Shown piece by piece: positions 16,581 to 25,484 of a stretch of DNA of 38,585 bases. Position numbers and translations under genes: made by a program. The notes beneath the pieces were generated by a model. It saw only the letters and a program-made list of their open reading frames with translations, had not been told where the DNA came from and made no database searches. Source of the stretch: Actinomycetota bacterium (lineage in GTDB: Bacteria > Actinomycetota > Thermoleophilia > Solirubrobacterales > JACPNS01); the NCBI GenBank assembly GCA_016219715.1, contig JACRKX010000078.1, positions 1-38,585 of the forward strand. Direction: 5' to 3'. The stretch's first letter is position 1, and each line of letters opens with the position of its first letter.

Positions 16581-17738
16581 TTAAGCAGTAACCGCCTGAC
16601 GCGGCATCAGCGTTTCCTTGGCGATGACGAGGCGCTGGATCTGCGAGGTGCCCTCGTAGAGCTGCATGATCTTGGCGTCACGCATCAGCTTCTCGACCGG
16701 GTACTCCTTGATGAAGCCGTAGCCGCCGAACACCTGGACGGCGTCGACCGCGGTCTCCATGGCGGAGTCGCTGGCGAAGCGCTTGGCGTGCGAGGCGACC
16801 AGCGAGTTGCGCTGGCCGTTGTCGAGCAGCCAGGCCGACTTCATGTAGAGCAGGCGCGAGGCCTCGACCTTGGTGGCCATGTCGGCGATCATGAACTGGA
16901 TCGCCTGGTGCATCGCGATCGGCACGCCGAACTGGACGCGCTCCTTGGCGTAGGCCACGGCGTGCTCGAGGGCGGCCTGCTGGATGCCGGTCGCCATGGC
17001 GGCGACGCCGGGACGCGTGGTGTCGAGCGTCTGCATTGCCAGCTTGAAGCCGGCGTTCTCCTCGCCGAGCAGGTTCTTGGCGGGGATCTCGACTTCTGGG
17101 AAGGTGATCATCGCGGTATCGGACGCGCGCTGACCGAGCTTGTCTTCCTTCTTGTCGACGACCACACCGGCGTCACGCGGCACAACGAAAGCCGAGATAC
17201 CGCGGTGACCGGCGTCGGGGTCGGTCTTGGCGTAGACGGTGTACCAGTCGGCGTGCGAGCCGTTGGTGATGAAGCACTTCGAGCCGTTGATGACGTACTT
17301 GTCGCCCTTCTTGACGGCGGTCGTCTTCATGCTGGCGACGTCGGAACCGGCGTCGGGCTCGGTGAGGCAGAACGAAGCGAGCTTCGGCTCCTCGGTCAGC
17401 GGGGTGAGGAACTCCTTCTTGATCTCGTCGCTACCGCCGATCTCGACCGGAGCCGAGGCCAGGCCGTTGGCGAAGATCGAGGTGGCGATGCCGGAGCAGC
17501 CCCACGAAAGCTCTTCCTCGATGATCGTGCCCGAAAGCAGGTCGAGGCCGCCTCCGCCGTACTCCTCGGGGATCGACGTGTTCATCAGGCCGATCTCCCA
17601 AGCCTTCTTGATCACGTCCATCGGGAACTTGGAGTCACGGTCGTACTCCTCGGCCACCGGGCGGATCTCGTTCTCGGCGAAGCTGCGCGCAGTCTCCTGC
17701 AGCATCTTCTGCTCGTCGGACAGTTCAAAGTTGACCAC
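16581..17738 (-). CDS. Acyl-CoA dehydrogenase (short/medium chain type)
   Basis: 385 residues. This FAD enzyme introduces the first double bond in fatty-acid beta-oxidation. The N-terminal helical domain starts MVNFELSDEQKMLQETARSF. The middle domain carries the signatures CLTEPDAGSD and GSKCFITNGSHADW. The C-terminal domain has RVQFGVPI, VFGGYGFIKEYPVEKLMRD and the catalytic Glu362 in QLYEGTSQIQR. The glutamate position matches short- and medium-chain enzymes rather than isovaleryl-CoA dehydrogenase. The GTG start has AAGGAG 9 nt upstream. It is monocistronic, with its own upstream region and a strong terminator. Confidence 0.95.
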   Translation of the reverse strand: MVNFELSDEQKMLQETARSFAENEIRPVAEEYDRDSKFPMDVIKKAWEIGLMNTSIPEEYGGGGLDLLSGTIIEEELSWGCSGIATSIFANGLASAPVEIGGSDEIKKEFLTPLTEEPKLASFCLTEPDAGSDVASMKTTAVKKGDKYVINGSKCFITNGSHADWYTVYAKTDPDAGHRGISAFVVPRDAGVVVDKKEDKLGQRASDTAMITFPEVEIPAKNLLGEENAGFKLAMQTLDTTRPGVAAMATGIQQAALEHAVAYAKERVQFGVPIAMHQAIQFMIADMATKVEASRLLYMKSAWLLDNGQRNSLVASHAKRFASDSAMETAVDAVQVFGGYGFIKEYPVEKLMRDAKIMQLYEGTSQIQRLVIAKETLMPRQAVTA

Positions 17739-17906
17739 GTTCTCGTGCTCCTTGCGGTGTTTCGAATCGATTCTTAAGAGCTAAAACTGTGTTGGGGGCG
17801 GAAACTGCGTCGCACGCACCAAAACGTCTTGAAGCGGATCGAAGTGTAGCGGTTGACAGGTGGTTTCCGAACGATCGTACGGAGCCTCGCGATGCCGCTT
17901 TACTAA

Positions 17907-17920
17907 TGACTTTTCAGTCA
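17907..17920. promoter_or_regulatory. Inverted repeat upstream of the acyl-CoA dehydrogenase gene
   Basis: TGACT-TTTC-AGTCA lies 169-182 bp upstream of the acyl-CoA dehydrogenase start, in the 219-bp gap before the antiporter gene. A near -35-like TTGGAG and an A/T-rich TAGTAA flank it on the minus strand, so it could be an operator overlapping a promoter. It is short, and the assignment is tentative. Confidence 0.3.
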
Positions 17921-17957
17921 CTCCAAGCGCCCCGCGACCGGCGCGGTCACGGCGCGA

Positions 17958-19103
17958 TCAGGCGAAGTAGAAGGCCACGCCGAATATCGCGTAGACACAC
18001 AGCAGCTGGAAGCCCTCGAACCAGTTCGACTCGCCGTCCTGCGTGACCTGGTTGGCCGTGAACAACGCGACGATCAGCGCCGCCAGCTCGAATCCGTTGA
18101 AGACCAGCGGCATCGGGTGCGGACCGACGAGGAAGCTCAGCAGCATCAGCGAGGGCGCCACAGTCAGCGCGATCTGAGCCGACGAGCCGATCGCGATGTT
18201 GACGGCGAGGTCCATCTTGTTCTTGTGAGCGACGAGTACGGCCACCCAATGCTCGGCGGCGTTGCCGACGATCGCGACGACGAAGACACCGACGAAGAAC
18301 TCCGAGAGCCCGATCGTCTCGCTGGCCTCGGTGATCGAGCCGACGAGGATCTCGGACATCAGGCCGACGACAACGGCCGCGCCGGCAAGCACCCCGACCG
18401 AGCGTTTGACCGGCCAGGCGAAGTCGGAGTGGTCCTCGGCGACGGGGTTGAAAAGGTCCTTGTGCGTGACCAGCGAGAACAGCAGGCCGGCGCCGTATCC
18501 GGCCAGCAGAACGACCGACGCGATCGCCGAGATCTTTTCGACGGTCGGGTCGTAGTCGACGCGCTCGGCGCCGACGGCCGGCAGTCCGGTTCCGGCGATC
18601 AGTTCGTAGACCGCCGGCATTACCAGCGTGGCCAGCGCCAGCAACAGCATGGTCGACTGCGCCGAAGCGGCCGTGGCGCTGAAGGTCTGCTTGTCGCGCT
18701 TCATGCCGCCGACGAGCATCGAAGCGCCGAGCACAAGCAGAACGTTGCCGATGATCGAGCCGACCAGCGAGGCCTTGACGACCTCGTGCAGGCCGGCGTT
18801 GAGCGCGAAAATCGCGATGATCAGCTCGGGGAAGTTGCCGAACGTCACGTTGAGCAGGCCGCCGATGCCGGGACCGCTGCGCGCGGCCAGCTCCTCGGTG
18901 GCGCGACCCATGATCGCCGCCGCCGGGATCAGGCCGATCGCGGCCGTCACGAAGATCAGGACCGCGTCGCCATGGGTGATTTCGAAGACGATCGCGAGCG
19001 GGATCGCGACCGCGAACAGGTACGGCCAGCCGTCAGCCGACAGCAGGAACTTAAGCGGGCCTCGGCCCGACCCAGACGAACCTGTAGCTGTGCCAGCGCT
19101 CAC
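17958..19103 (-). CDS. Calcium/cation-proton antiporter, CAX type
   Basis: 381 residues with about eleven hydrophobic segments arranged as two homologous halves. Each half carries the alpha-repeat that binds the cation: GNFPELIIAI (residues 89-98, Glu93) and GNAAEHWVAVLVAHKNK (from residue 280, Glu284), followed by IGSSAQIAL. This pattern defines the CAX branch of the calcium:cation antiporter superfamily, which expels calcium in exchange for protons. It ends 219 bp upstream of the acyl-CoA dehydrogenase gene and follows the two envelope-protein genes after 10 bp, so it may be their operon partner. Confidence 0.9.
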   Translation of the reverse strand: MSAGTATGSSGSGRGPLKFLLSADGWPYLFAVAIPLAIVFEITHGDAVLIFVTAAIGLIPAAAIMGRATEELAARSGPGIGGLLNVTFGNFPELIIAIFALNAGLHEVVKASLVGSIIGNVLLVLGASMLVGGMKRDKQTFSATAASAQSTMLLLALATLVMPAVYELIAGTGLPAVGAERVDYDPTVEKISAIASVVLLAGYGAGLLFSLVTHKDLFNPVAEDHSDFAWPVKRSVGVLAGAAVVVGLMSEILVGSITEASETIGLSEFFVGVFVVAIVGNAAEHWVAVLVAHKNKMDLAVNIAIGSSAQIALTVAPSLMLLSFLVGPHPMPLVFNGFELAALIVALFTANQVTQDGESNWFEGFQLLCVYAIFGVAFYFA

Positions 19104-19113
19104 CGGCTAGCGA

Positions 19114-20037
19114 CTACTGACCCATCATCCCGGTGGCGCCCATACCGGATGCCCCCATGCCGCCGAGCATCGAGCCGAACGCCTCGAGCAGACTGGCGCC
19201 CTCTTCAACCTTCTCGGGTGCTTCGATCGTGACCGGCTGGTTGACCTCGGTCAGCACGAGGCTGGCCTCGACCGTGCCCCCACCAGAGGTGCTGCCGGTG
19301 GCGCCGCCTTCCATGCTGGACTTGATCTTGAAACTGCGCGGCAGGTCGTTGCCGTCGATGCCGATCTCGACGGTGGTCTCGCCGACCGAATCGGTCAGAT
19401 CGCCCGTTCCGCCGAGCGCCGAGAGGCTGTCGAGCGCCGATCCGGCCTGCTTCTGAGCCTCGGCCATGACCTTCTTGACGTCGATCGTCGCGGAGTAGAC
19501 GTCGAGCGTCTCGTCGCCGACCTTCTGGGTGCCGGAGGCCTTTGCGTCGCTGACGTAGCCGTCGAGCGAGTCCATCAGCTTCTGAAAGTCCTTTGCGTCG
19601 ATCGCCGTCTTCTGCGTGGAGCCCGTAGCGCCGGTGATGCCCTGCATCATTTCGTCGGCCGCGTAGAACTTTCCGCCAAACTTCAGGTAGCTCTTGCCAC
19701 CGACGCTGACGAGGCCGATCTCCTGCGGCTCGCCGCCGAAGCCCATGTCGAACTTGACCTGCATGTCGACGGCGGGGCCGCCCTTGGCCTTCGTATCGAA
19801 CTTTCCGCCACCGGTCAGCTTCATCTTGCCCGGCATGCCGGCGCCGCTGATCGAAGCATCGATCGTGACGCTACCGCTGTTGATCTTGGAGGCGTTCTGC
19901 AACGCCGTCTTGACGCGCTGCTCGGGCGAGAGACCCGAGGACGACGACGAACTCTTGTTGCTGTCGCCGCAGCCGGCGACGATCAACCCGAAGGCAGCCA
20001 GCAAAGCGATAAGTGAGGTAAGGCGGAATCGGTTCAT
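19114..20037 (-). CDS. Putative lipoprotein, LppX/LprG-like fold candidate
   Basis: 307 residues from the ATG giving MNRFRLTSLIALLAAFGLIVAGC, a lipoprotein signal with the lipobox cysteine at 23. A Ser-rich linker follows. The rest alternates beta strands (GSVTIDASISGAG, GKMKLTGGGKFD, SYLKFGGKFY) with helical segments and ends in a Gly/Met-rich tail. This layout recalls the half-barrel LppX/LprA/F/G lipid-carrier lipoproteins and related sensor-like domains of actinobacteria. It resembles the adjacent upstream protein in the phrases NQPVTIEAPEK versus NQPVEVTVPSD, so the two are probably divergent paralogues. Function is unproven. Confidence 0.7.
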   Translation of the reverse strand: MNRFRLTSLIALLAAFGLIVAGCGDSNKSSSSSSGLSPEQRVKTALQNASKINSGSVTIDASISGAGMPGKMKLTGGGKFDTKAKGGPAVDMQVKFDMGFGGEPQEIGLVSVGGKSYLKFGGKFYAADEMMQGITGATGSTQKTAIDAKDFQKLMDSLDGYVSDAKASGTQKVGDETLDVYSATIDVKKVMAEAQKQAGSALDSLSALGGTGDLTDSVGETTVEIGIDGNDLPRSFKIKSSMEGGATGSTSGGGTVEASLVLTEVNQPVTIEAPEKVEEGASLLEAFGSMLGGMGASGMGATGMMGQ

Positions 20038-20047
20038 ACCGGCCAGC

Positions 20048-21073
20048 TTACTTGCCAACGCCGTCGTCGAGCGCCGTGCCCGACTGGGCGCTTTCGGTCA
20101 GCGATTGCAGCGCCTCGAACGGCAGCGGATCGGAGGGAACGGTCACTTCGACGGGCTGGTTCGGGTCGTCGATCCCGATCGTCACGTTGAGACGCCCGCC
20201 GGTGATTCCGCCGGTCGTCGCGCTTAGACCCGAAGGCGTGTTGAAGTCCATCGAGAGGTCGATCTTGCGGACGATGTCGTCGTAGCGGCCGACGAGCACC
20301 TCGACGCTGGCGTTGCTGAAACTGTCTTTCAGCTGCCTGATCTCGGAAGCCTTCAGCTTGGGCACGTTTGTGCCGGTTACGCCACTGAGCGCACTGGCCG
20401 AGCTGGCGAGATCCTGTAGCGCGGCGACGACGTCGACCTTCGCGGTGGTGCTCCAGACCGGCGTGCCGTTGACCTCGCCACCGGCCTTGACCTCGGGGTC
20501 GATCAGCCACTTCTCGAAGTTGAGGTCAAGTCCCGAGAGGCCGCTCGTCTCGCCCTTGCCGTCTTTCTTGCTTAGCTGCTTGGTGGCCTCACGCAGCTGC
20601 TTGGCGGCGTCTTCGGGAAGCTCGTAAGCCTGACCGCCGACGATCGTGTAGGCCTCGTCGCCCGTCGTTATGAGGTTCACGGTCTGGCTGCGCTCGCCAG
20701 AGGTGATCGTGTAGGTGATCTGCGCCTCGGGAAGCGGCTTGCCCGGCACCAGCTCAAATGGTCCGGTCAGCTTTATGGTCGAGGACTGCGCAGACTCGGA
20801 ACCCTTCGGCGTGATGGCGATCTCGAACGAGAAGACCCCGCGCTCGACCTCGCTGAGGCTCTGAGAGGCACTGGCCATCAGCTCTCCGGGGCCGGGCTTG
20901 CCGGTGAGCAGAATTAGCGCCGTCAGCACAACGAAGGCGACGACCGGGGCAACCGACCACAGCGCGAATCGAGGACGCCTGGGCTGCGACGCGCGGCGCC
21001 TGGGCACGCTCGACTCGCCGGCTTCCTTGGGGGGTGCGGAATCCTCGGCCACGATTACGGTGGACGCTAGCAA
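20048..21073 (-). CDS. Membrane-anchored envelope protein, paralogue of the neighbouring lipoprotein
   Basis: Up to 341 residues. A basic cytoplasmic N-terminus (VPRRRASQPRRPRF) precedes one membrane helix (about 38-58, WSVAPVVAFVVLTALILL). The extracytoplasmic domain that follows is rich in Ser/Thr/Gly beta strands, with QKL-type helical segments around 150-175. It shares the overall layout and the closing strand pattern (LNVTIGIDDPNQPVEVTVP) with the lipoprotein gene 10 bp downstream, but is anchored by a helix instead of lipid. The start is uncertain: TTG at 21073 or GTG at 21052. Role unknown, possibly lipid or cell-wall ligand binding at the membrane surface. Confidence 0.7.
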   Translation of the reverse strand: MLASTVIVAEDSAPPKEAGESSVPRRRASQPRRPRFALWSVAPVVAFVVLTALILLTGKPGPGELMASASQSLSEVERGVFSFEIAITPKGSESAQSSTIKLTGPFELVPGKPLPEAQITYTITSGERSQTVNLITTGDEAYTIVGGQAYELPEDAAKQLREATKQLSKKDGKGETSGLSGLDLNFEKWLIDPEVKAGGEVNGTPVWSTTAKVDVVAALQDLASSASALSGVTGTNVPKLKASEIRQLKDSFSNASVEVLVGRYDDIVRKIDLSMDFNTPSGLSATTGGITGGRLNVTIGIDDPNQPVEVTVPSDPLPFEALQSLTESAQSGTALDDGVGK

Positions 21074-21173
21074 CGGTCACGGCCGCCAGAGCCGCCTCCA
21101 GCGGCCGCCGCGGCGACGGCGAACAGGATGCACGATCTGTTTCGAACCGCAACTAGGCGGGCCAGAGCGTTTT

Positions 21174-22559
21174 ATGTTCTATTGGATGGATTTCCGCTTC
21201 CCGAGCAGCCAGCGCGCTCGCGGGGCGGCCTTCCGGGCTATCGCCATGCCGCTCGCCGTCCTTTCGGTCGCGATCGCGGCTTTTCTGGCACTCCCGGCCG
21301 GGGCCGCCTCCGGCGCGACCGTCTCTACGGCGATCAGCCGCCTGCAAAACAGCGGCTCGATCACCGCCGAGCAGGCGTCGGCCGCGCGCAAGGCTTACGC
21401 CAGCGCGCGGTCCGTCCGCCGCCGGGCGAAAGGCGCCAGCCGCACCGCCATCCGCTACCAGATCGGAATCGCCGAGAAGCTCGCGCGGGCCAACCGCCTG
21501 ACCGGAGATCGTGTGCGACCGGTCTTCGAGACGCTTGGCAACAACGCCGCGTGGTTCCGCGAGAACGGGCCGCGCCCGGCCGGCACCGACCGCCGCTTCG
21601 GCGACAGCCGCATCATCTTCCAGTACTTCGCCGGCCAGGGCTGGCAGTTCCATCCACTCAGCAACTTCGCGAAGCTCAACGCGGTCTGGACCGTCAAGAG
21701 CGCTCCCGCGCGCCGCTCGCTGGGCAAGTACGCACACGAGCTGATCGCCTGGGGCGTGATGCGCGGCGAGGGACTCACCTGGGAGTACTACTTCCCCTTC
21801 TCGGGCAGCAGCGCGCCGTTCATCAGCTCGATCTCGCAGGGCACCGCGATCCAGGCCCTGGCCCGGTCCGGCAACGCGCTAAACGACTCGGAGATAACGG
21901 CTGCGGCCCGCAAGGCGATGCTGTCGTTCGACATGCCCGCCCCCACCGGACTGAAGATCCAGCGCGACGTCGGCAACCACTACATCGGCTACTCCGGTAA
22001 CCGCCGGCTACAGATCCTCAACATGTTCCTGCAGTCGCTCGACGGCCTGCACGACTACTCGATCATCACCGACGACGCGAAGGCTTGGGACCTCTACCGA
22101 GAGGGCCTCAAGGGCGCCCGCCGCGACACCACCGACAGCGACACCGGCGCATGGTCGCTCTACAGCCTGCGCGGATCCGAGTCGAGTCTGCACTACCACC
22201 AGCTGGTCACCGGCTTCCTGGCGAAGCTCTGTGACGAGACCAAGGAAGACATCTTCTGCGGCACACGCAGCAACTTCGCCGACTACACCAAGCAGGCGCC
22301 GCGCATGACGGCGATCAAGGCACGCGTGCGGCGAGGAAAGCTGGTCGTCAACTTCCGACTCTCGAAGATCTCGACGGTCTCGGTGACGGCCGCGCGCAGC
22401 GGCAAGGCGGCAGCGAGCGCGAAGGCAACGGTCGGCTACGGCAAGCGGCGCTTCAGCATCAGAAAGCCCAAGAAGAAGGGCAGCTACACCGTCTACTTGA
22501 CGGCCGTCGACCTGGCCGGCAATCGCGGCACGGCAAAGGTGAAGGTTCGGGTCCGCTGA
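21174..22559 (+). CDS. Secreted D-glucuronyl C5-epimerase-like protein with C-terminal beta domain
   Basis: 461 residues from ATG 21174 (a second ATG lies at 21186). A signal peptide ends near AGAASG (about residue 47). A helical region covers about 50-130. The glucuronyl C5-epimerase C-terminal domain occupies about 180-360: WEYYFPFSGSSAPFISSISQ, then GTAIQALAR, LQILNMFLQSLDGLHDYS and GAWSLYSLRGS. In heparan and alginate-like systems this fold inverts C5 of glucuronic acid in polymers. From about residue 375 a basic immunoglobulin-like beta domain follows, ending VYLTAVDLAGNRG. It is transcribed away from the two envelope proteins. The actual polymer is unknown. Confidence 0.75.
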   Translation: MFYWMDFRFPSSQRARGAAFRAIAMPLAVLSVAIAAFLALPAGAASGATVSTAISRLQNSGSITAEQASAARKAYASARSVRRRAKGASRTAIRYQIGIAEKLARANRLTGDRVRPVFETLGNNAAWFRENGPRPAGTDRRFGDSRIIFQYFAGQGWQFHPLSNFAKLNAVWTVKSAPARRSLGKYAHELIAWGVMRGEGLTWEYYFPFSGSSAPFISSISQGTAIQALARSGNALNDSEITAAARKAMLSFDMPAPTGLKIQRDVGNHYIGYSGNRRLQILNMFLQSLDGLHDYSIITDDAKAWDLYREGLKGARRDTTDSDTGAWSLYSLRGSESSLHYHQLVTGFLAKLCDETKEDIFCGTRSNFADYTKQAPRMTAIKARVRRGKLVVNFRLSKISTVSVTAARSGKAAASAKATVGYGKRRFSIRKPKKKGSYTVYLTAVDLAGNRGTAKVKVRVR

Positions 22560-22605
22560 CGCGGCGTCGCGAGCCGGTTTCCGGCGACCTGAGATAATCA
22601 CGCGG

Positions 22606-23844
22606 GTGACTCCGGCGAACACCACTCCGCGCACGATCCTCTACACGGGGAAAGGCGGCGTGGGTAAGACCAGCGTCGCCACCGCCACGGCGCTCGCCTG
22701 CGCCCGCGCCGGTCTGCGCACGGTCGTCATGAGCACCGACCCGGCCCATAGTCTCAGCGACTCGCTCGACACAGAACTCGGCAGCGCTCCGCGCGAAGTC
22801 GCCGCCAACCTCTTCGCCCAGGAAGTGCAGGCCAACGAGGAGATGGAGCGCCACTGGGCCTCGGTGCAGGGCTGGCTCAGCCAGTTGCTGGCCGATCGAG
22901 GCATGGAGCGCATCACCGCCGAGGAGCTCACGGTGCCACCCGGCTTCGACGAGCTCTTCGCGCTTCTACAGATCAAGGAGCACCACGACAGCGGCGAGTA
23001 CGACGTGGTCGTAGTCGACTGTGCGCCGACCGGCGAAACGCTGCGGCTGCTGAGCTTCCCCGACGTGGCCAAGTGGTGGATCGACAAGGTCTTCCCATGG
23101 GAGAAGCGGCTGATGGCCGCCGCCCGGCCGATCGCCAAGACGTTTCTTGACCTGCCGCTGCCCGACAAAGCCGTCTACGACGAGGTCGAGAAGCTCGTCG
23201 GCAGCCTGGTGGCGATGAACGAGATTCTGCGCGACCGTGCCCAGACCAGTGTGCGCCTGGTGATGACGCCCGACCGCATGGTCGTCAGCGAGGCGATGCG
23301 CACGTTCACCTATCTCAACCTCTACGGCTACCTGACCGACGCCGTGATCGTCAACCGGCTGTTTCCGCCGGAACTCGACGGCGGCTACTTCTCGGGCTGG
23401 CGCGAGACCCAGCTCAGACACCTCGAGCTCGTCGCCAGCGCCTTCGAGCCGGTACCCGTGCTGACGGCGCCGTATTTCGACGAAGAAGTGATCGGCGAGA
23501 AGATGCTCGGCCGCCTCGCCGACCACGTTTTCGATGACGCACCGGGTGCCCCAGGCGACGTATTGTTCGACACACTGATTCAGGACATCAGCGTCGACGG
23601 CGACAATGCCACTCTGCTGCTGTCGCTTCCGTTCGTCGAAAAGGGAGACATCGGGTTGAACAAGATCGGTCTCGAAGTCGTGATTCGCGTCGGCGACCAG
23701 AAGCGCACGCTGATGCTGCCTTCGTCGCTCTCGGGCTACAAGCCCAGCGGGGCGAAGATCGAAGACGGGCGTCTGCGCGTCGACTTCGAAAAGGCCGAAC
23801 GCGCGCCGCGCGACGGCAAGAGCATGAAGGAGCCGGTGACGTGA
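22606..23844 (+). CDS. ArsA/Get3-family ATPase
   Basis: A single-domain 412-residue ATPase with the deviant P-loop GKGGVGKTS (residues 15-23), switch I STDPAHSLSD, the DCAPTGETLRLL switch II and VIVNRLFPPE. Members either drive arsenite efflux (ArsA) or chaperone tail-anchored membrane proteins (Get3). No ars genes are nearby and the arsenite-binding cysteines are not evident, so a Get3-like or protein-targeting role is more likely. A C-terminal small beta domain (about 325-395, LLLSLPFVEKGDIGLNKIG) is like the alpha-crystallin-like extension of bacterial ArsA homologues. GTG start. Confidence 0.88.
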   Translation: MTPANTTPRTILYTGKGGVGKTSVATATALACARAGLRTVVMSTDPAHSLSDSLDTELGSAPREVAANLFAQEVQANEEMERHWASVQGWLSQLLADRGMERITAEELTVPPGFDELFALLQIKEHHDSGEYDVVVVDCAPTGETLRLLSFPDVAKWWIDKVFPWEKRLMAAARPIAKTFLDLPLPDKAVYDEVEKLVGSLVAMNEILRDRAQTSVRLVMTPDRMVVSEAMRTFTYLNLYGYLTDAVIVNRLFPPELDGGYFSGWRETQLRHLELVASAFEPVPVLTAPYFDEEVIGEKMLGRLADHVFDDAPGAPGDVLFDTLIQDISVDGDNATLLLSLPFVEKGDIGLNKIGLEVVIRVGDQKRTLMLPSSLSGYKPSGAKIEDGRLRVDFEKAERAPRDGKSMKEPVT

Positions 23845-24308
23845 GCGCAGGCAACGGCAACGGCGGCCCCGGCGAGCGCGGCGAGCGCCCTCCGCACGAA
23901 GCGCCGAGCGAGTCGGGACGCGCGCGCCGCGACTGGCCTGGTTTCGACGACTTCGACGACCTGATTCGCGACCCCGAATACGACTTCGACGAGCCATCCG
24001 GCGGCTCGTCTGAGTGGGAAGACCCGTCTGATGCCTACCGTCGCTTCTCGGCCCGCGCCCAAGGGGCCGGCGGCTTCGGACCCGCCGGCGGCGGAGACCG
24101 CGGCGCCGCAGACGCGATCGCACGCATCATCGAATTGCTCGGTGGGCTGGCTACCGAGGCCCTGCCGGCCGAGACCCGCCGCCAGGTCGAACGAATGCTG
24201 CGCGACCTGCTGGTCGTGCTGCGCGACACGATCGACCGGCTGATCGACCGCCTTGACGAACACAACCTCGACGACGACGTCGAGATCGAGGAGATCAGAG
24301 TTGACTGA
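23841..24308 (+). CDS. Small acidic protein coupled to the ArsA-like ATPase
   Basis: 155 residues, no recognised family. The N-terminal 85 residues are disordered, Gly/Pro-rich and strongly acidic (FDDFDDLIRDPEYDFDEP). The C-terminal 65 residues form two predicted amphipathic helices (ADAIARIIELLGGLA and RRQVERMLRDLLVVLRDTID), ending in a very acidic tail. Its GTG overlaps the ATPase stop by 4 bp and the sugar dehydrogenase starts before its own stop. It is therefore tightly coupled to both and may be a partner or client of the ATPase. Function unknown. Confidence 0.75.
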   Translation: MSAGNGNGGPGERGERPPHEAPSESGRARRDWPGFDDFDDLIRDPEYDFDEPSGGSSEWEDPSDAYRRFSARAQGAGGFGPAGGGDRGAADAIARIIELLGGLATEALPAETRRQVERMLRDLLVVLRDTIDRLIDRLDEHNLDDDVEIEEIRVD

Positions 24309-25482
24309 GCGCAGCCGTTACTTCGCCACCGCCCTCGCCGCCGTTACCGCCGCGATGGCGCTCTGGGCCTGCTCCGGCAGCGCCACCGAGAAGTCCTCAA
24401 CAAGCGAACCCGTCGTGGCCGCAGACGAATCCGCGAACGCCGCGCTCAGCTACAGCGTGCGCCGATACGTGCGCGGCGCCGACCAGGCCGTCGGCCTGGC
24501 CTTCGACACGAAGGGCCGCCTGCTCTATGCCGAAAAGGACAGCGGGCGGATCATCCGCTTCTCGCGAGGCCGCAAGAGCGTGCTGGCGAGGCTGAACGTT
24601 TCAGGCGGCGGCGAAGCTGGGCTGCTGGGCCTGGCCGTCGACAGCGCCGGCCGGGTCTACGCGTATTACACCGGTCCGTCATCGAGCTGCCCGAATCCGA
24701 CCTCCGGGAACTCGAGTGGCGACATAGACGGGCACTGCGTGTGGCGCTTCACGCCCACTTCGAGCGGCCGCCTGAGGGCCGACGGCCGCGTCTTCTCGGC
24801 GAACCACCCGAGCAGCGCCGGAAACCACGTCGGCGGAGGTCTGCACATCGGCCCCGACGGCGCGCTCTACCTATCGATCGGCGACCTCGGCGAGAACGAC
24901 GACCCGAACAACGGACCGGCGCGGGCGCAGAGTCAGAGCGTGCCGTTCGGCAAGATCCTTCGGCTCGACCCGGCCGGCAACAACAAGCCAGCCGCGGGAA
25001 ACCCCGGCAAGTGCGGCAACGCCGACAACAGCTCGCAGCGCAACGCCTCCGATGAGCGCATCTGGGCCTGCGGCCTGCGCAACACGTACCAGTTCGCCTT
25101 CGACACCAGTGGCACGATGTGGGGCTCCGAGGCCGGCGACAGCTGCGACGAGATCAACCGCATCAAGGAAGGCGTCAACTATGGCTGGCAGCCGCCGCGC
25201 ACTGACTGCTCGGGAACGGGCGCGGGGCGCCCGGTGCTGAAGATCAGCGGAACGCCCTCGGGAATCACCGTGCCGACATCACGAGCGGCGGGCAGCTGGC
25301 GCAACGACGTCTTCTACTGCGTCTTCAGCGGTAACACGCTGATGCGCTACGACCGCTCGACACGCCGGGTCCGCGAGGTGCGCAAGGCCGCCGGCTTCTG
25401 CTCGTACGACCTCGTCTCGCGCGGCAGCCGGCTGTACATGTCGTCCGGCGCCGACATCTACAGGCTCTCGATCAAGCGTTAG
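24301..25482 (+). CDS. Lipoprotein PQQ-dependent sugar dehydrogenase (glucose/sorbosone dehydrogenase family)
   Basis: 393 residues from a TTG start with GAGGAG 7 nt upstream, overlapping the previous stop by 8 bp. The signal ends in a lipobox (ALWAC), so the enzyme is probably a membrane-anchored lipoprotein. The six-bladed propeller shows family hallmarks: GEAGLLGLAVD, NHVGGGLHIGPDGALYLSIGD, VPFGKILRLDP, ACGLRNTYQFAFD and NRIKEGVNYGW. These enzymes oxidise aldose sugars with PQQ and donate to the respiratory chain. PQQ biosynthesis genes are not in the window. The substrate is not determinable from sequence alone. Confidence 0.85.
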   Translation: MTERSRYFATALAAVTAAMALWACSGSATEKSSTSEPVVAADESANAALSYSVRRYVRGADQAVGLAFDTKGRLLYAEKDSGRIIRFSRGRKSVLARLNVSGGGEAGLLGLAVDSAGRVYAYYTGPSSSCPNPTSGNSSGDIDGHCVWRFTPTSSGRLRADGRVFSANHPSSAGNHVGGGLHIGPDGALYLSIGDLGENDDPNNGPARAQSQSVPFGKILRLDPAGNNKPAAGNPGKCGNADNSSQRNASDERIWACGLRNTYQFAFDTSGTMWGSEAGDSCDEINRIKEGVNYGWQPPRTDCSGTGAGRPVLKISGTPSGITVPTSRAAGSWRNDVFYCVFSGNTLMRYDRSTRRVREVRKAAGFCSYDLVSRGSRLYMSSGADIYRLSIKR

Positions 25483-25484
25483 CG

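Noticed and set aside
16491-17777. A 428-codon open frame antisense to the acyl-CoA dehydrogenase gene
   Set aside because: It is a shadow frame created by GC-rich codons. The opposite strand encodes a complete, conserved enzyme.
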